Positions 1 through 30,500 of a DNA stretch of 64,000 bases are shown piece after piece. The stretch is taken from NCBI GenBank assembly GCA_021613335.1, contig JAJTWR010000314.1, positions 2,097,501-2,161,500 of the forward strand. The letters run 5' to 3'. Below the pieces are notes generated by a model. That model was not told the origin of the DNA. It saw only the letters and a list, made by a program, of their open reading frames with translations, and made no database searches. This stretch comes from Whitmania pigra (taxonomy: Eukaryota > Annelida > Clitellata > Hirudinida > Haemopidae). The position numbers and the translations under genes were made by a program. The number at the start of each line of letters is the position of its first letter. The first letter of the stretch is position 1.

Positions 1-2039
1 CCATTTAAATGGGTGTTACGTGGTATTATATTAAAATATTTCAGTTAAATATAGCGCAATAGATAATTTTAATGCAAAATTGGAAAAAATGTTTAAATTC
101 AAAATTTTGTTCTCTGAAACTGACCGTTCTATGGATTTTTGTGCATCAATTTAAACTCGAAAAGAAACAAAGTGAACTTACACTGCTGAATTTTTTATAA
201 CAAAATACTTTTCTGAAGTCACTTCAAGAATTGGAAACAAAAAAAAAATTGAGCATCGCAGGATGCAAATGAATCTTATGGCCAATTTTTTTTTACAGGC
301 TTTTTACTATTTAAATGTTTAAATGAATCAATGTAACCATAGAAATTCTTGTCCAACACAGTCTTTTGAAATTCCTGATAAATGTTGAACATTAGGGTGC
401 TTTTCATAGCACACAAAATAAGATCAAACTTCACCAAATTCTTAACTGCTTTTTATTGAATATGGAATTTAATGGTGATCGTCTCCAAGTAACCATTTTA
501 TATTTTTATAATTACTCCTGTTTTTCAAATATTCTTTTTCAGCATTAAGTGGAAAGTAAAACATACAAATAGTAAAATTTGAACTAATGAAATTTCTTCG
601 CGATTAATGACGATTAAACTAATTATAATTATTAGTCAATATTTAGATCAATTACGATTTATAGCGATCATTAAGATTATTCATGATAATCACGATAATT
701 ATATTAATTTCTACAGAGTAAAATAGATTAAAATAATTACGACAAATTAGATCAATTAGCTTAAATTAAATTTATCTAATCTAATCTTCTTCTCCACTGC
801 CACGGTTTGGCTGATGACGTTGAAAAGATATGTTAACAACTGTTTGTCTTCCGCAAGACCACAAATCAGACGTCCCTCAATCCTTGGAGCTCCATTGATG
901 TCCACGAAACAATCAATCGTCCAATCTAAACGGACCACCTGGACAGACAACGGAGCTGTCCGAAAGAATTTCCTAAAGAGACTTTCCTAAAAAAGATTTT
1001 GTAAAACCAATTTCTGACTAGACTCCCAAAGATAAGGTGGCAGATTTTTCTTAGCAAATCCGCGATGACAGTGTTCCCTTCCAAAGATGAGTAACATTTG
1101 AAAATGAGTTGAACGGAATTGTCGAAAGCAAGTGAAAGTTGCGGATGTAGTAAATGAATACACATCATAAGTTAGCATGCATTCTTAATGAGAGCAATGC
1201 CATTCTAAATGAGGACAGTGTCCCGGAGATTCTGAAATTCGACCTGAGGGGATTTGAGGTTTTAAGTCATGTTCTGTTTGCTGATATGTCTGGCCGAGTA
1301 GTTATGTTTTTTTTTGAGTTATTTTTAGGGGTTATTTGAAAGTCAGAAGTTATAGGTCATGTTCTGTTTGCTGATATGTCTGGCTACCTAGTTATGTCTT
1401 TTTGAGTTATTTTTAGGATTTATTTCCTTTCTTCCATGACCGTTATTGCTCTTCCAAAGCTCTAAACGAGTGACTTTTTTATGAGGACCATAATTATCGC
1501 AAAACATTTTTTTTTTTAAATTGTCCTTCAATTTACAAAATACGACAACCGCTTTGGTTAAAATGTGGTTAAAACTTTCCTCTTTGTTTATCATTCTGCA
1601 AAATACGGGAAGTAAAATAAGCAGGAAAAGTAAATCGATGGTCTTGAAAGGCTTTCATTAAAATTTTTGTTTTTGGGTCATAAAACAAGTCGATCGAATC
1701 CTTGCTAAGTTATTATTATTTGTTATTAATAAAATTATTATTATTATTTTTGATGATTATTTTTATTATATTTAGCGCCATTGTCAACCCCGTTATTAAA
1801 TCATATAATTTATATGATTATATCGTTGCTATTATATTGTTGTTGTTATTGATGTTGTTGTAATAGTGTTATAATAGTGCTATTACAAACAATTTTCGGA
1901 TTTTGTTTCGCATGTCTTTTAATCTCATTTTCCTGACGCTATTACACTGCCTTGACAGGTTTATAATTGACATAATTTTATTCGGTCTTCAGAGAAGATT
2001 CGCGGAAAAGGAAATCATTTCACAAACTTTTCTTTCCAG
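1..2039. other. AT-rich stretch without a supported gene
   Basis: This is probably intron or flanking DNA of the GPCR whose last exon starts at 2040; no upstream transmembrane exon is visible here. It contains an imperfect direct duplication (about 1259-1330 and 1349-1420). A short open frame on the minus strand (756-950) is the only protein-like segment and could not be assigned. The run-up to 2040 is TAT/TTG-rich. Confidence 0.5.
1259..1420. repeat. Imperfect direct duplication, unit about 70 bp
   Basis: Two copies near 1259 and 1349 share GTCATGTTCTGTTTGCTGAT and the following bases, a TAGTTATG stretch, then TTTTTGAGTTATTTTTAGG. They differ by a few substitutions and by T-run length. No coding role is seen. 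Confidence 0.6.
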
Positions 2040-2642
2040 AAACTTCGAGCGAACAGAAGGAGACGTGGACGAATGTGCCACAACAACCATCTACAACAAC
2101 AGCAACAACAACAACAACAGCAGCAGCAGCAGAAAACTTCTCAACAATTCCAAATGATGCCACTCCATTCCCAACAATCTCAACACTCGTCTCAACATCA
2201 ACAACAACAACAGCAGCAGCAGAATCGACCACAATCGCACATTGAGAGCAGTTCGAAGCATCGAGAGAACATAACGATAATGCTCATCATTGTAGTCAGC
2301 GTGTTCATTGTTTGCCAGCTTCCCGACGTATTCCTGCGCATCGCTGCCACCCAATTCACAGCCCAATTTCATCACACAATTAGGGACTACTTTCTTCTTT
2401 CTAATAGCATTGCCAATCTCCTTCTGGCTCTCAATTCATCCATCAATTTCTTCATCTATTGTCTGGTAGGCAGGAAGTTTCGCAATATTCTCTTCAACGC
2501 GCTGCCGATCACCTGTCGCCGAGGCGTTCAAGACTGCAGACGATGCAGGGGCGGGAATCTCGAAGGAACGTTGGAAGACGTTACCAATCGACCGGAAACT
2601 CACAGAGAGCGAATGAGCAAAACAACTCTGTCGGCGAGATGA
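2040..2642 (+). CDS. Neuropeptide GPCR (FMRFamide-receptor-like), C-terminal exon only
   Basis: This is the last exon of a class A (rhodopsin-family) receptor, a plasma-membrane sensor probably for a neuropeptide. The acceptor TTTCTTTCCAG ends at 2039 and the exon opens in the third cytoplasmic loop with KLRANRRRRGR. That loop then carries two glutamine runs (13 Q, then 8 Q). TM6 follows (ITIMLIIVVSVFIVCQLPDV, with C-Q-L-P in place of C-W-x-P), then TM7 with NSSINFFIYC in place of N-P-x-x-Y, and a basic helix-8 start (GRKFRN). These variants are typical of invertebrate FMRFamide and related peptide receptors. TM1-TM5 are not in the preceding 2 kb, so the gene is partial here. The frame stops at 2642 and an AATAAA lies near 2927. 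The ligand cannot be told from this exon. Confidence 0.85.
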   Translation, partial: KLRANRRRRGRMCHNNHLQQQQQQQQQQQQQKTSQQFQMMPLHSQQSQHSSQHQQQQQQQQNRPQSHIESSSKHRENITIMLIIVVSVFIVCQLPDVFLRIAATQFTAQFHHTIRDYFLLSNSIANLLLALNSSINFFIYCLVGRKFRNILFNALPITCRRGVQDCRRCRGGNLEGTLEDVTNRPETHRERMSKTTLSAR

Positions 2643-4232
2643 GATTTGTCTCTGGAGATGATTCCAAATAGTTTCGCGTCTGACGATATTCTTTGGAATT
2701 TTCAAACTATTAAGCGTCTCTCATGAAAATTCACGCTTTGAGAAATAGAAAAGCATTCGAAAGCTCATGATCAATAGCGCACTTTTGTGGTTTCTTTCTT
2801 TGAAGTTCGTTCCAAGGGAGAAGTTTTGTGATTTTTAAAGTGAAATTTTTTCAAACACAATGTCCATTCAATTGATTACACCGATGGCCCTTCGCCAAAA
2901 CAAAAATTATCAAGTTGACTGATTAAAATAAACTAAATTAACAAAAGGCAGAATTCGTCTTCATTACGTATGCTCTTGAGATGTCGGAAACAATCCAAAG
3001 ATTCTATTTGTAAAGATTTAAATCTATTTCGGACTCCAAATGAGTTTGTTTTTTTTATTAAAGAATGAAAATCTTGAAAAGAATGCCGAATGTTTGCATG
3101 AAACCGGATCATTAAATGTTTTCATTTACTCAGATGACTAGAATAAAGAAGGCGAGAGTTTCGATTTCTGAATTATTTTAAACCAGCTCCTTAAAAATAT
3201 TTAATTAATACATTCATGAACTTAGTTACTTAATGTACTCATGAGTTTTTAACAAAACATTGTAATTTTTATTACATTCGATAGAAAAAGATTTTTTAAT
3301 TTTTATTCGCTAGAGCACATTCCATTTCGAGATGACCTACCTAGGTAACCACGATTTATACGCTAAGGCGATTAAATAGTATTATGATTAAGTAAATTAG
3401 CTTCATTTGAATTCTGAAATTTAGCTAGTTGTCAACCTTTGAAGTTTCAATCGAAAAAGTGTAAATCCTGAGATTTCGAGAATAATTCTTATATATCTTA
3501 TTATATTGTTATTATATATTATTGTGTACAATTCTAAAAAAAAGATGTCATGCAAGAAATGGAATAATGATTGCATGTTCATCCTATTACTTTCGAAATG
3601 GTCAGAAGCTTTAACGAACGAAAGTAGAATTCATTTGTAACACGAATTTGCAGAGCAAAATGGTGAAGTTTCAAAAATACTTTCAACGTATTTTCCTCAG
3701 TATTTATATCAAGACATCTGTCATCAAAAGATAGGAACTGCGTGCGAAAGAAGCAAATCCAATGCTGACCAATGCGTGATGTGATAGCACGACACAAATC
3801 GATTCATCAATCTGAATTGATCACAAATTTCAAATTCGTGCCTGCAGCTGTTCGATAGCGTTTATTTATTTTCTTAAAAGCAGAGTTGCCGAGAAAAATT
3901 ACAGGCGATGAAATCGAAGAAGCGAGTCTCGATGAGGTAGCAGAGAAAGAACCCGACGACAGCAAACTTGCAGCGTTCAGCTGAATCGAAGTCGATATTT
4001 TTTCTGAGGCAGGGATTCGCGCAAGGTATTTAGAGATCGTCATACCGTCTCATCGTCGCCTCGGCAATGAGAGCAGCTGCGCTTGCTTTATAATCGAGTT
4101 GAGTAATTGATCTCTTTTAATGGTTGAAACGCAATTTTGATCTTCAACTCCAAAAAAATCAACATTTTGCTTTATTGCCTCGGATATAGGCCTATGCTAA
4201 TCTAGCATGTGTCTCTAAGATGTGATAAAAAA
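2643..4232. other. GPCR 3' UTR and intergenic DNA
   Basis: AT-rich sequence with an AATAAA near 2927 that may end the GPCR transcript. Near 3879-3981 an open + frame after a good acceptor ends at a stop (contains ASLDEVAEKEPDDSKLAAFS), but no partner exon was found and it is not called. Confidence 0.5.
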
Positions 4233-5344
4233 ATGGCCGAACGTGAGACATCGCCTACAAAAGATTCAGAAGATGACGAAGAAGATACGTTTGGAGACCT
4301 CATCGGATGCCAACCAATTCTCAGACAGCACCATCACCACCGTCTGTCCTTTACCCACAGAAATTCTCTCCACATTCCAGGTTCTACGGGATTAACTCTT
4401 CCGGGAATAAAATTAACAGGTCGCCAGTTTCTCGGCCCTCCTGATAGGTATGACAAAAAATTGAGGCGCCTCTCTGACCCTGGAGGTGGAGGTCTGGGAT
4501 CCCTCAGACTCGATGATGTAGGAAGGTAATGTGAAGTTATATTTATTAAAATTTGTTAATTCATTTTAAAATTTATCCCCTTTAACCACAAAAAAAAAAT
4601 AACTGCTTGTTCAGAGTTCATAGTCCAAGCGGCAAACTTTGCGACCCGAGACTGGAAGTCATAAGATCACTGAGCCCCTCGAAAATCTCTCAAGCCGCAG
4701 GAGAAGAAGGGGAGGCATTGGCCACTCCTCTCCTAGCTGCAAGGTCGTCCAGATCCAAGTCTGTTTTTCAACTACCCTGCGGCTTAAGTACCAGAAACTT
4801 TGATGGCCGCTCAAGGTGAGTTCAATTTCTAATATTCGAACCAACTACACACATTCCAAAGCGAAATACTTTAATATTTCCCCCTGCTAATCTCAGGTCA
4901 ATGTCAGTTTCTATCCAGTCGTATGGCGATGGCAAGGCTTCAACTCCGACGAAAACAAGACCAGACAGTCCAACTCCTCCGCCGTGCTTCTACGAGCAGC
5001 CGCTGATTTTAAGACCAAAACCTTTTCACTTGAAACCGATTCCACCGTTTGATTACCACCGCCACCATCTCCTACGACAGCAGTTAGACCCCATCACACC
5101 GATGATAAGAATAGACGATTCCTCAAGGCACCTCGGCGAGAGGCAAGATGAATACGATGACGAGCGAGCAGACGAGTATTGTTCCAATCCATCTTCTCCT
5201 CCGCTAGAGTACCTCAGTCCATCAGCGCTCTTTCGCAGACGAAGGAGCATTTCTCTCGAAGGATCTAGGCTAGAATCGATCATAGAAGAAAACTCAAAAC
5301 CTTCCAGAAAAATGTCACTTCCAGACTTTGACAACAACGCCTAA
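4233..5344 (+). CDS. Disordered Ser/Pro/Arg-rich protein, three exons, 313 residues
   Basis: The family is not recognised. Exons are 4233-4525, 4615-4815 and 4897-5344; both junctions split an AG|R codon (AG|A and AG|G) and the frame runs to TAA. ATG at 4233 (MAERETSPTKDSEDDEEDTF) is the first in-frame ATG after a stretch with no other good start. The product has no signal peptide, membrane segment or folded-domain pattern. It has an acidic N terminus, a His run (HHHHR), proline-rich segments and several basic-Ser motifs (RRRRSISLE, SRKMSLPDF, KLRRLSDP) that look like basophilic-kinase or 14-3-3 sites. This suggests a phospho-regulated cytoplasmic scaffold or adaptor, which is inference. It lies on the same strand as the GPCR and convergent with CFAP44. 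Confidence 0.7.
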
Positions 5345-6833
5345 TCATTGGGAGTGCTAAAGACCTAAAAGGTTGTATCATTGGGCTGTTTCGCCTGGAA
5401 CAGTTGTTTTAGAAGATGGATGTCTTGAACTTTGCAAAAACAAAATGGAGAAGAGGTAGTTTTATCCTTGGATCAATTCGTATGAATTGAGGAACCCCTC
5501 AATTGACCCACGACTCCGCTCAGTGTCGTTTTGGACGTTCGCAGCGTAAGCGTGGGCAAAGATTAGTGATGTGCTGTGGTAGAGTTTCCTGAGTAAAAAA
5601 AAAACAAAATAATTTTTCTAATCAATTTAGTTTTTTCCGTCTCTCACCGTTTGCAATGTATTTTTGTGCATTTATTTTTAAAGCAGAATATTCACGAATT
5701 ATTATCTTTTCAATTATTTTATCACCATGCCCCGAAGCGAAGACTTATTTTTCCTAATCGGATGTGAGACTACGCTCACTGAATCGAATACAACCTAGCA
5801 ATAGCACGGAATCCTGCTGTTCAAATATGAATTTAATTTCCGCTTTCATCGCGACACGTCGCCGCCGGAGCTCGAGTGGAGACTGTCGCCGTTCTGTCAC
5901 CACGGGTTGTTTTGGCTTTCGATATTATTCAATAAATCGTCTCAATCTATTAGGCACCCTGCCTATCATACCCCCTCGCACGGATGGCTAATCCAGTCAT
6001 TCCCTCTCCAGTCGTGGAATAAAGAGCTGATTAATTCAGTCTTTCCGATTCAATCAACTCGAAGGATAAAAATCGTCCTTGAAACTGGATAAAGGCCTCG
6101 AGAATGGTCATCAATTAAGGAACCGAGAGAGACGAAGGAGGGCGTCAAGAGGAAGAAGATAAGGAGAGGCGAACAAGAGTAAACAGCTCGTGTTAGGGAG
6201 ACGCATGCAGAACATGGAAACGCTTTGAAGCAACTAGCTGCGACAGGCGAGATGCTACTATTGATTCTTGCCTCGAACGATGCCCGGGATGGGACCGCAT
6301 GGTAGAAAGCGAAGTACACAAGCATACAGGCAGACGGACTAAACATCAGCAACCACTCAATGAAATTCCAGTTCGGCCACTTGAAATGAAACGGAATTCG
6401 ATTTGGAGGGCCAAATAAAATAAAATAAAATAAAATAGTTTGGCAAACCGTTCGGAACCAACACCGAGATGATTCTGAATGCGTCATTATGACCCACAAG
6501 ATGGAAAGATGGTATCAAAAAAGCCAAAAGGAAGTAAACAGACACGACTTCCAAGCTGACAGGAAGCGGTGAGAGCAAAGCTTCCTGACGGAGCGATAAA
6601 TGGAGTCCGTGGAAAACATGGCGGTCAATGAAAAACCAGGGCGGTCAAAGAAAAATTCTTTATAATTTATTTTTACGATTTTCCTTGCGCTATAAGACAA
6701 TCGAGTGGGAAATTGAAAACAGGGAGAGGTTCTTAATTAGGCTCCCGTAGTTAAAAGTTCAATCCCACCGGTGCAGGTGGACGGTCTTAAATATTCATGA
6801 GGTGCGGTTGAAAATTCATCGAGATGGGAGGAG
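5345..6833. other. Convergent intergenic region
   Basis: This lies between the stop of the 313-residue gene (+) and the stop of CFAP44 (-). It is less AT-rich than the rest and has a short (AAAAT)n tract near 6413-6437. Open frames here overlap one another on both strands, show no splice-supported structure and were not called. Confidence 0.5.
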
Positions 6834-24243
<17,410 letters not shown>

Positions 24244-24517
24244 GGCTAGCAGCCGCTTAAGTTTAAATTTTAGAGGCAGCGATGTAAATGCATACCAATA
24301 CATTAAAAAATAAACATGAACAAATTTTCAAAAAAAAATATCTGATTGGTTATATTAATTTTTGATTACAAATTTTAAATTAAAGCTCGAAAATTTGTAA
24401 ATGAGCTTGTTGATGTTTTATTCACTTCGAACTATATCGGCAGCATCGATAGCAGTCTTTTTAATATAAAATTTTAATTTAGTTTTAGATAATAAATTAA
24501 CTTATGTATAAGTTTAA
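24244..24517. promoter_or_regulatory. Candidate bidirectional promoter between CFAP44 and LIG4
   Basis: The ATG of CFAP44 (-, 24243) and of LIG4 (+, 24518) are only about 275 bp apart and point away from each other, so both promoters must lie here or in untranslated first exons. The interval is AT-rich with no obvious TATA box or CpG-rich core. The promoter role is inferred from layout only. Confidence 0.5.
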
Positions 24518-27500
24518 ATGGCAACCGTAGCATCAAAAATTTCTTTCTATCAGTTCGTTTCCCTCCTGGAGAAACTTTGCAGGTTGAATGGAGATATTAA
24601 AAAGAAAAATCTTCTGAAGTCGTTCATAAGACAATGGAGAGATTTTGAGTTAAAATTGCGATCTGCTGGTGATAGTGCTGACGTGAGTGAATTTGTATAA
24701 CTCAGCTACTCATTTTACTAAGTCTGAAATTTAGCTTGCTCAGCTTTCACATTTATTTTATGCACCAATTGTTTTTGGCTTAGCGTTTTATGTCTTTGAA
24801 AAAAATCTAATTACTTTAGACTTAAATTTGTGCCTAGAATGACTCATTCTTTCCTGCTCTGAGATTCCTTTTGCCTCAGCTTGACAAGGACAGAGAAGCC
24901 TATGGCATTAAAGAGGTAATGGTTTATACATACAATGCAGCTCTAAATAAATGTCTATTTTTAATTCTTTTTTGTTCTTTTTCCAGTATACCTTTGCAAA
25001 GCTTTTCATAAAAGTTTTTGGACTTGGTCCTAAGAGCCCATCAGCTTTAAATCTCATCAATTACAAGAATCCTAAGTCAAGCAAAGATGTAAGCATCCAG
25101 CTTTATTAATTTTTATAAATTTTGTTCCACATCTTTGATCAAAGTTAGTTCTTGCAAATATATTTTGAATTAATTTCATGCAATGTAGCATTTAGTAATT
25201 TGTTGTACATTGGAATTATTTAATTGTAGCATTATCATGCATTAATCTTCTCTTGTTCACTACCTCACATTGGCTAGGGTTTAGCCAGCAATGACTTTGC
25301 CACAGTGGCTTACCATGTCCTTAAGGACAGATGCCCTGAAAAAGGAAGCCTATCAATAGCTGACATCAACAAGGAGCTGGATTCTATAGCTGCAGGTTAT
25401 GCAGCCAAAGACCATGACAGGGTTCAAAGGTCATTGTTACGTCTGATGAAAAATGTCTCGAGTCAGGAACTGAAATGGCTCGTGAGGATTATTCTCAAGG
25501 AAATGAAAATGGGCATGGGTATGTTGTTAATATACATGGTTTTAATGTTGTATTGCCATTAATGATAGTTGGGTTATTAACTGATATAATAACAGTTCTA
25601 TTACAATTTTTCAAACAATGATTATTTAAATGTTGAATTAAATGACTATCATCAGTTAATTCAACAAATTAATTGAGTTAAGTGTTTTTACATTATTGCA
25701 TTAGTTGTTCAAAGCGATGCCTATTAACGATCCATTTAGGACAAAGGTCGATATTCCACTGCTATCACAGTGATGCTGAGGAAGTGTACAATGTCAAGAT
25801 GTCTCTGGAAAAGGTCAGCTAATTAATTATTAATTTGTAGACTCTGTAGCTTTTATTGTCCCATCAATTCATTAGCCTAACTTTATGCTGCTAATCATCA
25901 GTGCATGGCTCTCAATTAAATTTCTTATAATAAGCAACTGAAAGCTGTCTCCATATGTTGAATGAATGCAAATCAATCATTATCACTGATGTTCAAGTCC
26001 TGCTTCTGACTAGAGCCTTAACTTCCAGGTATGTCTCACCCTTAGGGACCCTGAAGTCAGGCTTCATGAAATTGAAGTTTCACTCTTCAGTCCTTTTAGA
26101 CCCATGTTGGCACAGAGGGGATCGTTGGATGATGTGAGTAGACTCCTCATAAATATTCATTCATAGAAATGCTAATTTTACTGTGCTTTTCGTGGAGGAT
26201 TTTTAAGTGTTACTAAGTATGATTGGTTGTCCGTAACAATTAAGAAATAATAATAAATAGAAAAGTAATTACAAATTGTTTATTTGTGCTTCTGAATTGT
26301 TCAATTTTTATTTTAATATTTAATTGAACACATTAATGCTGTTTTTATGTGCATGGACAAATAGTATAATGCTTTTTAAAGACTAAATGGAAATATTTTA
26401 AATTGACCAAGGTTGAGGCATCGATGAAGGGGCAGCCATATTTTATTGAGGTCAAGTATGATGGTGAACGGATGCAACTTCACATGGCTGATGGGAAGTT
26501 CAAGTACTTCTCGAGAGGGTGCGTTTTGTTTTTCACTTTTGCAAAATAGAAACAAAATTAATTTAAATACTTCTGTATAATTAAAATGCAAGGGATATAA
26601 ATCTCAAGCAAAGCATATTTTTTATGAATGAAATCTAGCAAATTTTATAAAAGTTTAGATTTATCTAGCTGGAAATCATCTATATTTCTAAATCATAATA
26701 AGCCAATTGCATTGTGATATTTGTTTGTAAATTAATATTTACTATTGATATTGATTTTCCATATGTTCAAGTCAGCATAAGAATGCTGTTTTGAATAGTA
26801 ACTCCAAGTTATTACAAAATATTAATTAAAATAATGATATTAATTACTTGAACTCAGTTTAATTACTTCAAAGGGGTGTTGACTACACCCAAACCTATGG
26901 TGAGGATCGTAACCATGGCAACACAACTCCTCACATCTTCAAGCAGTTTGAACCTTTCATCCAATCTTGCATACTCGACGGCGAAATGGTCGGTTACAAC
27001 CCCGAGGATGGCACCATCGGTCAGTTGGTTTCAGATGAATCTTCATTAGTTGTTGTGATTTACATTTCACCACAAATGAAAAATTTAACAATTAAAACAT
27101 GATTCTTTAGTGAGTGTGTTGTTGCTGTATCACTGATTAATTAAATCTGATAAGTAATCAGAACACCATTATTATTGTTATTATGGCAACAGACTTAATA
27201 TTAGATCATCCTCTTTACGACATAACAGTTTCATTTTAAGGCACAAAAGGTGAAAATTTTGACATCAAGTCAGCTCACCTTGAGAAATATCAGCCAATGT
27301 ACATCATTTTTGACATCTTGCTCCTCAATGGTAAGGTGCTATCAAACATTCCACTGAGGACGAGAAGGGAGACCCTCATGGGTGCTGTCAGGGAACTTCC
27401 TGGGAGGATCTTGATTTCCAAAGCCCGGGAAAGAAGAACCAAGTTGGTTGTTATTTCCAGTTAGTGGAATAAAAATGCTAATTACAACAAGGCTAATAAT

Positions 27501-30500
27501 ATAGTTTCTATAGCTACGGAAAATAATATGATTGTGTTATATTATTAATCAATACTTTAAAGAGCACAATAACAATGATATCAATCTGTAATTAATAATA
27601 ATAATAATATAATAATAATAATAATAACAATAACACTCACTTTTAATTAGTGCAAAATCTGTTACTAGTATTATTATGAACATAGCAAAAACCTCTGCTC
27701 TTAAACAGTCAAGAATGCATTGATGCCCTGAACGAAGCCATCGACAAGAGAGAGGAGGGAATTATGGTCAAAGACCCTGAATCTGTCTACAAACCAAACT
27801 GCAGGAACAAAGGAGGCTGGCACAAGATCAAGCCCGAGTACATTGTGGGTCAGTCGGACGACCTTGACCTGATCATCGTTGGTGGATATTTTGGGGAGAG
27901 GTCACCCATGTTGACCCACTTTCTCTGTGCTGTGGCAGTGGATCCAACAGATGGGGAGAATCCAAAAGAGTTTCATACATTCTCAAAGGTGGCCAAATTT
28001 TAATGACGATTATGGTTATGATGATGTGATGGACTGGTAATGAGTATCTGTGATGTTTCGTTTCCATGGTAATGCCTCTAATAATTTGAATTGAAACAAG
28101 TTAATTTTTATTCCATATTTAACTGTTTAATATTGTTAGCTCATCATCATCATAATCAGCATGGTTTATTGAATTATTTATTGTCTCTCTTTTTGCTCTA
28201 TTATTAGGTAGGCTCAGGCTACAACATTGAACAGTTGAAGGAATTCAACCAAAAGCTCTCCAATGATTGGCTACCATTTCAGAAATCCAGGCCTCCTAAT
28301 TGGCTGAAGTTTCCACCTGGTTTTAAGCAGAGGCCAGATGTTGTGCTTGGAGATCCATCGAAATCAATCATCTTTCAGGTATTGTTAATGTTAATGTTAT
28401 GCTAATACAATTAATGGTGACCCGTCAAAATAGCCCAGCGACAAAATAGCCCTGTCAAAACATCCCCGTCAATGTAACTTTATAAAAAAATACTTATATG
28501 AGTTGAAGACATTAACCGATAACTGATTTAAAATTTGATTAAATGAAATGAGTTGTGTGTTTTGATAATGCTGTTTTGACGGGGCTATTTTGTCGCCGGG
28601 CTATTTTGACGGGGTGCCACAATTAATGCATCATTTATGTAAATTGTTCTAATCTGTATCTGATTGGCCTGATATGCGACTGTTGATAATACTTACTTAG
28701 TAGATAATTTTTATAGCATGTAACAGTAAATAATACAGCAGCTATTGGCTCTTAGTAATTTTTATCTTTTTTTTCAAAAAATTTTAATCATTAAAATTTT
28801 TATTTTTTTTCATTTTAAAATTTTAATTTCATTCTGCAAGGTTAAAGCAGCCGAAATAATCCAATCTGACCAGTACAAAACGGGTATGACCTTGAGGTTT
28901 CCCAGGGTCGTTAAGATCAGGTACGACAAACCTTGGTATGACTGCATGACAGTTAAACAACTGGAGCAACTCCATAAGGTTATTACTGTTGTTGTTGCCA
29001 TTGCTATTACATCGCCAATTTTGTGTTCATTGATGATGATAATTCTATTGGTCTCTACTGCTAATACATGTTCATTATTATTATTATTATTATTATTGTT
29101 ACGATATTATGTTAGTGAATTGGGTGATCGATTTGAATCGGTTGGATTTTATTTTTTAACTCAAGAAATACGACGGAAAACTGACTGGAATGCACGTCAC
29201 TTCCGGTCAGTCGAAAGGAAAAGGTACGTCCAAAAAGAGAAGAACGACCACTCAACTGAAGCCGTCCGTCGACAAAAGGTTTCGAGGCATTGAGCAGGAG
29301 ACTGTGGAAAAGGTGGAATAAGTTGAATGAACGAATTTTTATTCTTCTAGCAGATTAGTGGTGAATTAATAATGAATTGAAAATCGTGTTCTTGGCTGAC
29401 TTATGGAAAATTCACTTGAGGAATTTTTACCAAAAAAAACCAATTAAAATAAAGGTTGATATGTGCTGGTGAGGATATTTAAAGCACGAATAAATTTATT
29501 TTTGAAATTATTATAACTGATCTTTATTGCATTATCTATATTTAGAAACATTACTTTGTAAACATAATCATCAGATCTCAGCTATATTTGCTGGAAAAGA
29601 ATTTTGTGTTGTGTCTGGGGACGACAAAATGAACAAGTCAAATTTGGAAGAATTGGTTGTTAAAAATGGAGGATCCATTGTCCAGAATCCAGGTGAAGGA
29701 AATTGGTTATGATATGGTAGCCCTAATCTGAATCAAATCACATTAATGTCCTCCTTATTATTCAAGTTATTAGAATTACCTACAAAAGTATTATTATCAA
29801 CAGTATTGTTGTCACTGTAATCATCTTTTGCCTTTGCACAGGCAATGAGACCTTTTGCACTGTGGCTGGTAAGACAACCCTGAAGGTCAACAACATTGTT
29901 AAAGTTGGGAACAGAGATGTCGTCAAGTTGGAGTGGTTGCTGAGGTGCGACAGGTGTCAGCAACTGTTGCCATGGTGAGTTGATTTTTGTGACTGTTTTC
30001 AGAGAGTTAGAGATATTCCAATAATTGGATAATATCGTTTTTCTTTTCTTTCCATATATTTATTAATAAACATTAATTGATCATTACTGTAGGTATATAA
30101 TTAATATTAATACTTGCATATTTTGAGGTTCTGGCACCATATTCTTCATCCTAACTAGGTTGCCAACAGACATGATCCATGCGACTCCGAGAACTAAGCA
30201 GTCTTTGGCCGACAACTACGATTGCTATGGCGACGGTTTCTATGAGGACACATCCGAAGAAGCCCTGAGAAATGTCTTTGACAATATGGATGTCGATGAC
30301 GACGTTGGTTTACGTGACATTTGTAATTTCTAATGTATTTTCTTAATTTAAGATAATTTTGAATTATTTAGCTCGTAAAATTCCAATGTTACTAATTTAA
30401 ATTTAAATTGCTGTATTTCTATCGATTTTTCTAACTTTTGTTGATTGCTAACTCTTGTTGCATCTCAGGATGTCTTGAGCAGGGAGCAAATAGCAGAAGT

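Noticed and set aside
756..950. Minus-strand frame with VVRLDWTIDCFVDING, faintly like a COMM domain
   Set aside because: No splice partner and no convincing alignment; the adjacent frames do not join in phase.
3804..3981. Possible terminal + exon after TTTTCTTAAAAG with ASLDEVAEKEPDDSKLAAFS
   Set aside because: No upstream exon in phase was found and the region is short; it may be chance.
5764..6578. Several overlapping open frames on both strands
   Set aside because: They overlap one another, have no domain pattern and no supported splice sites.
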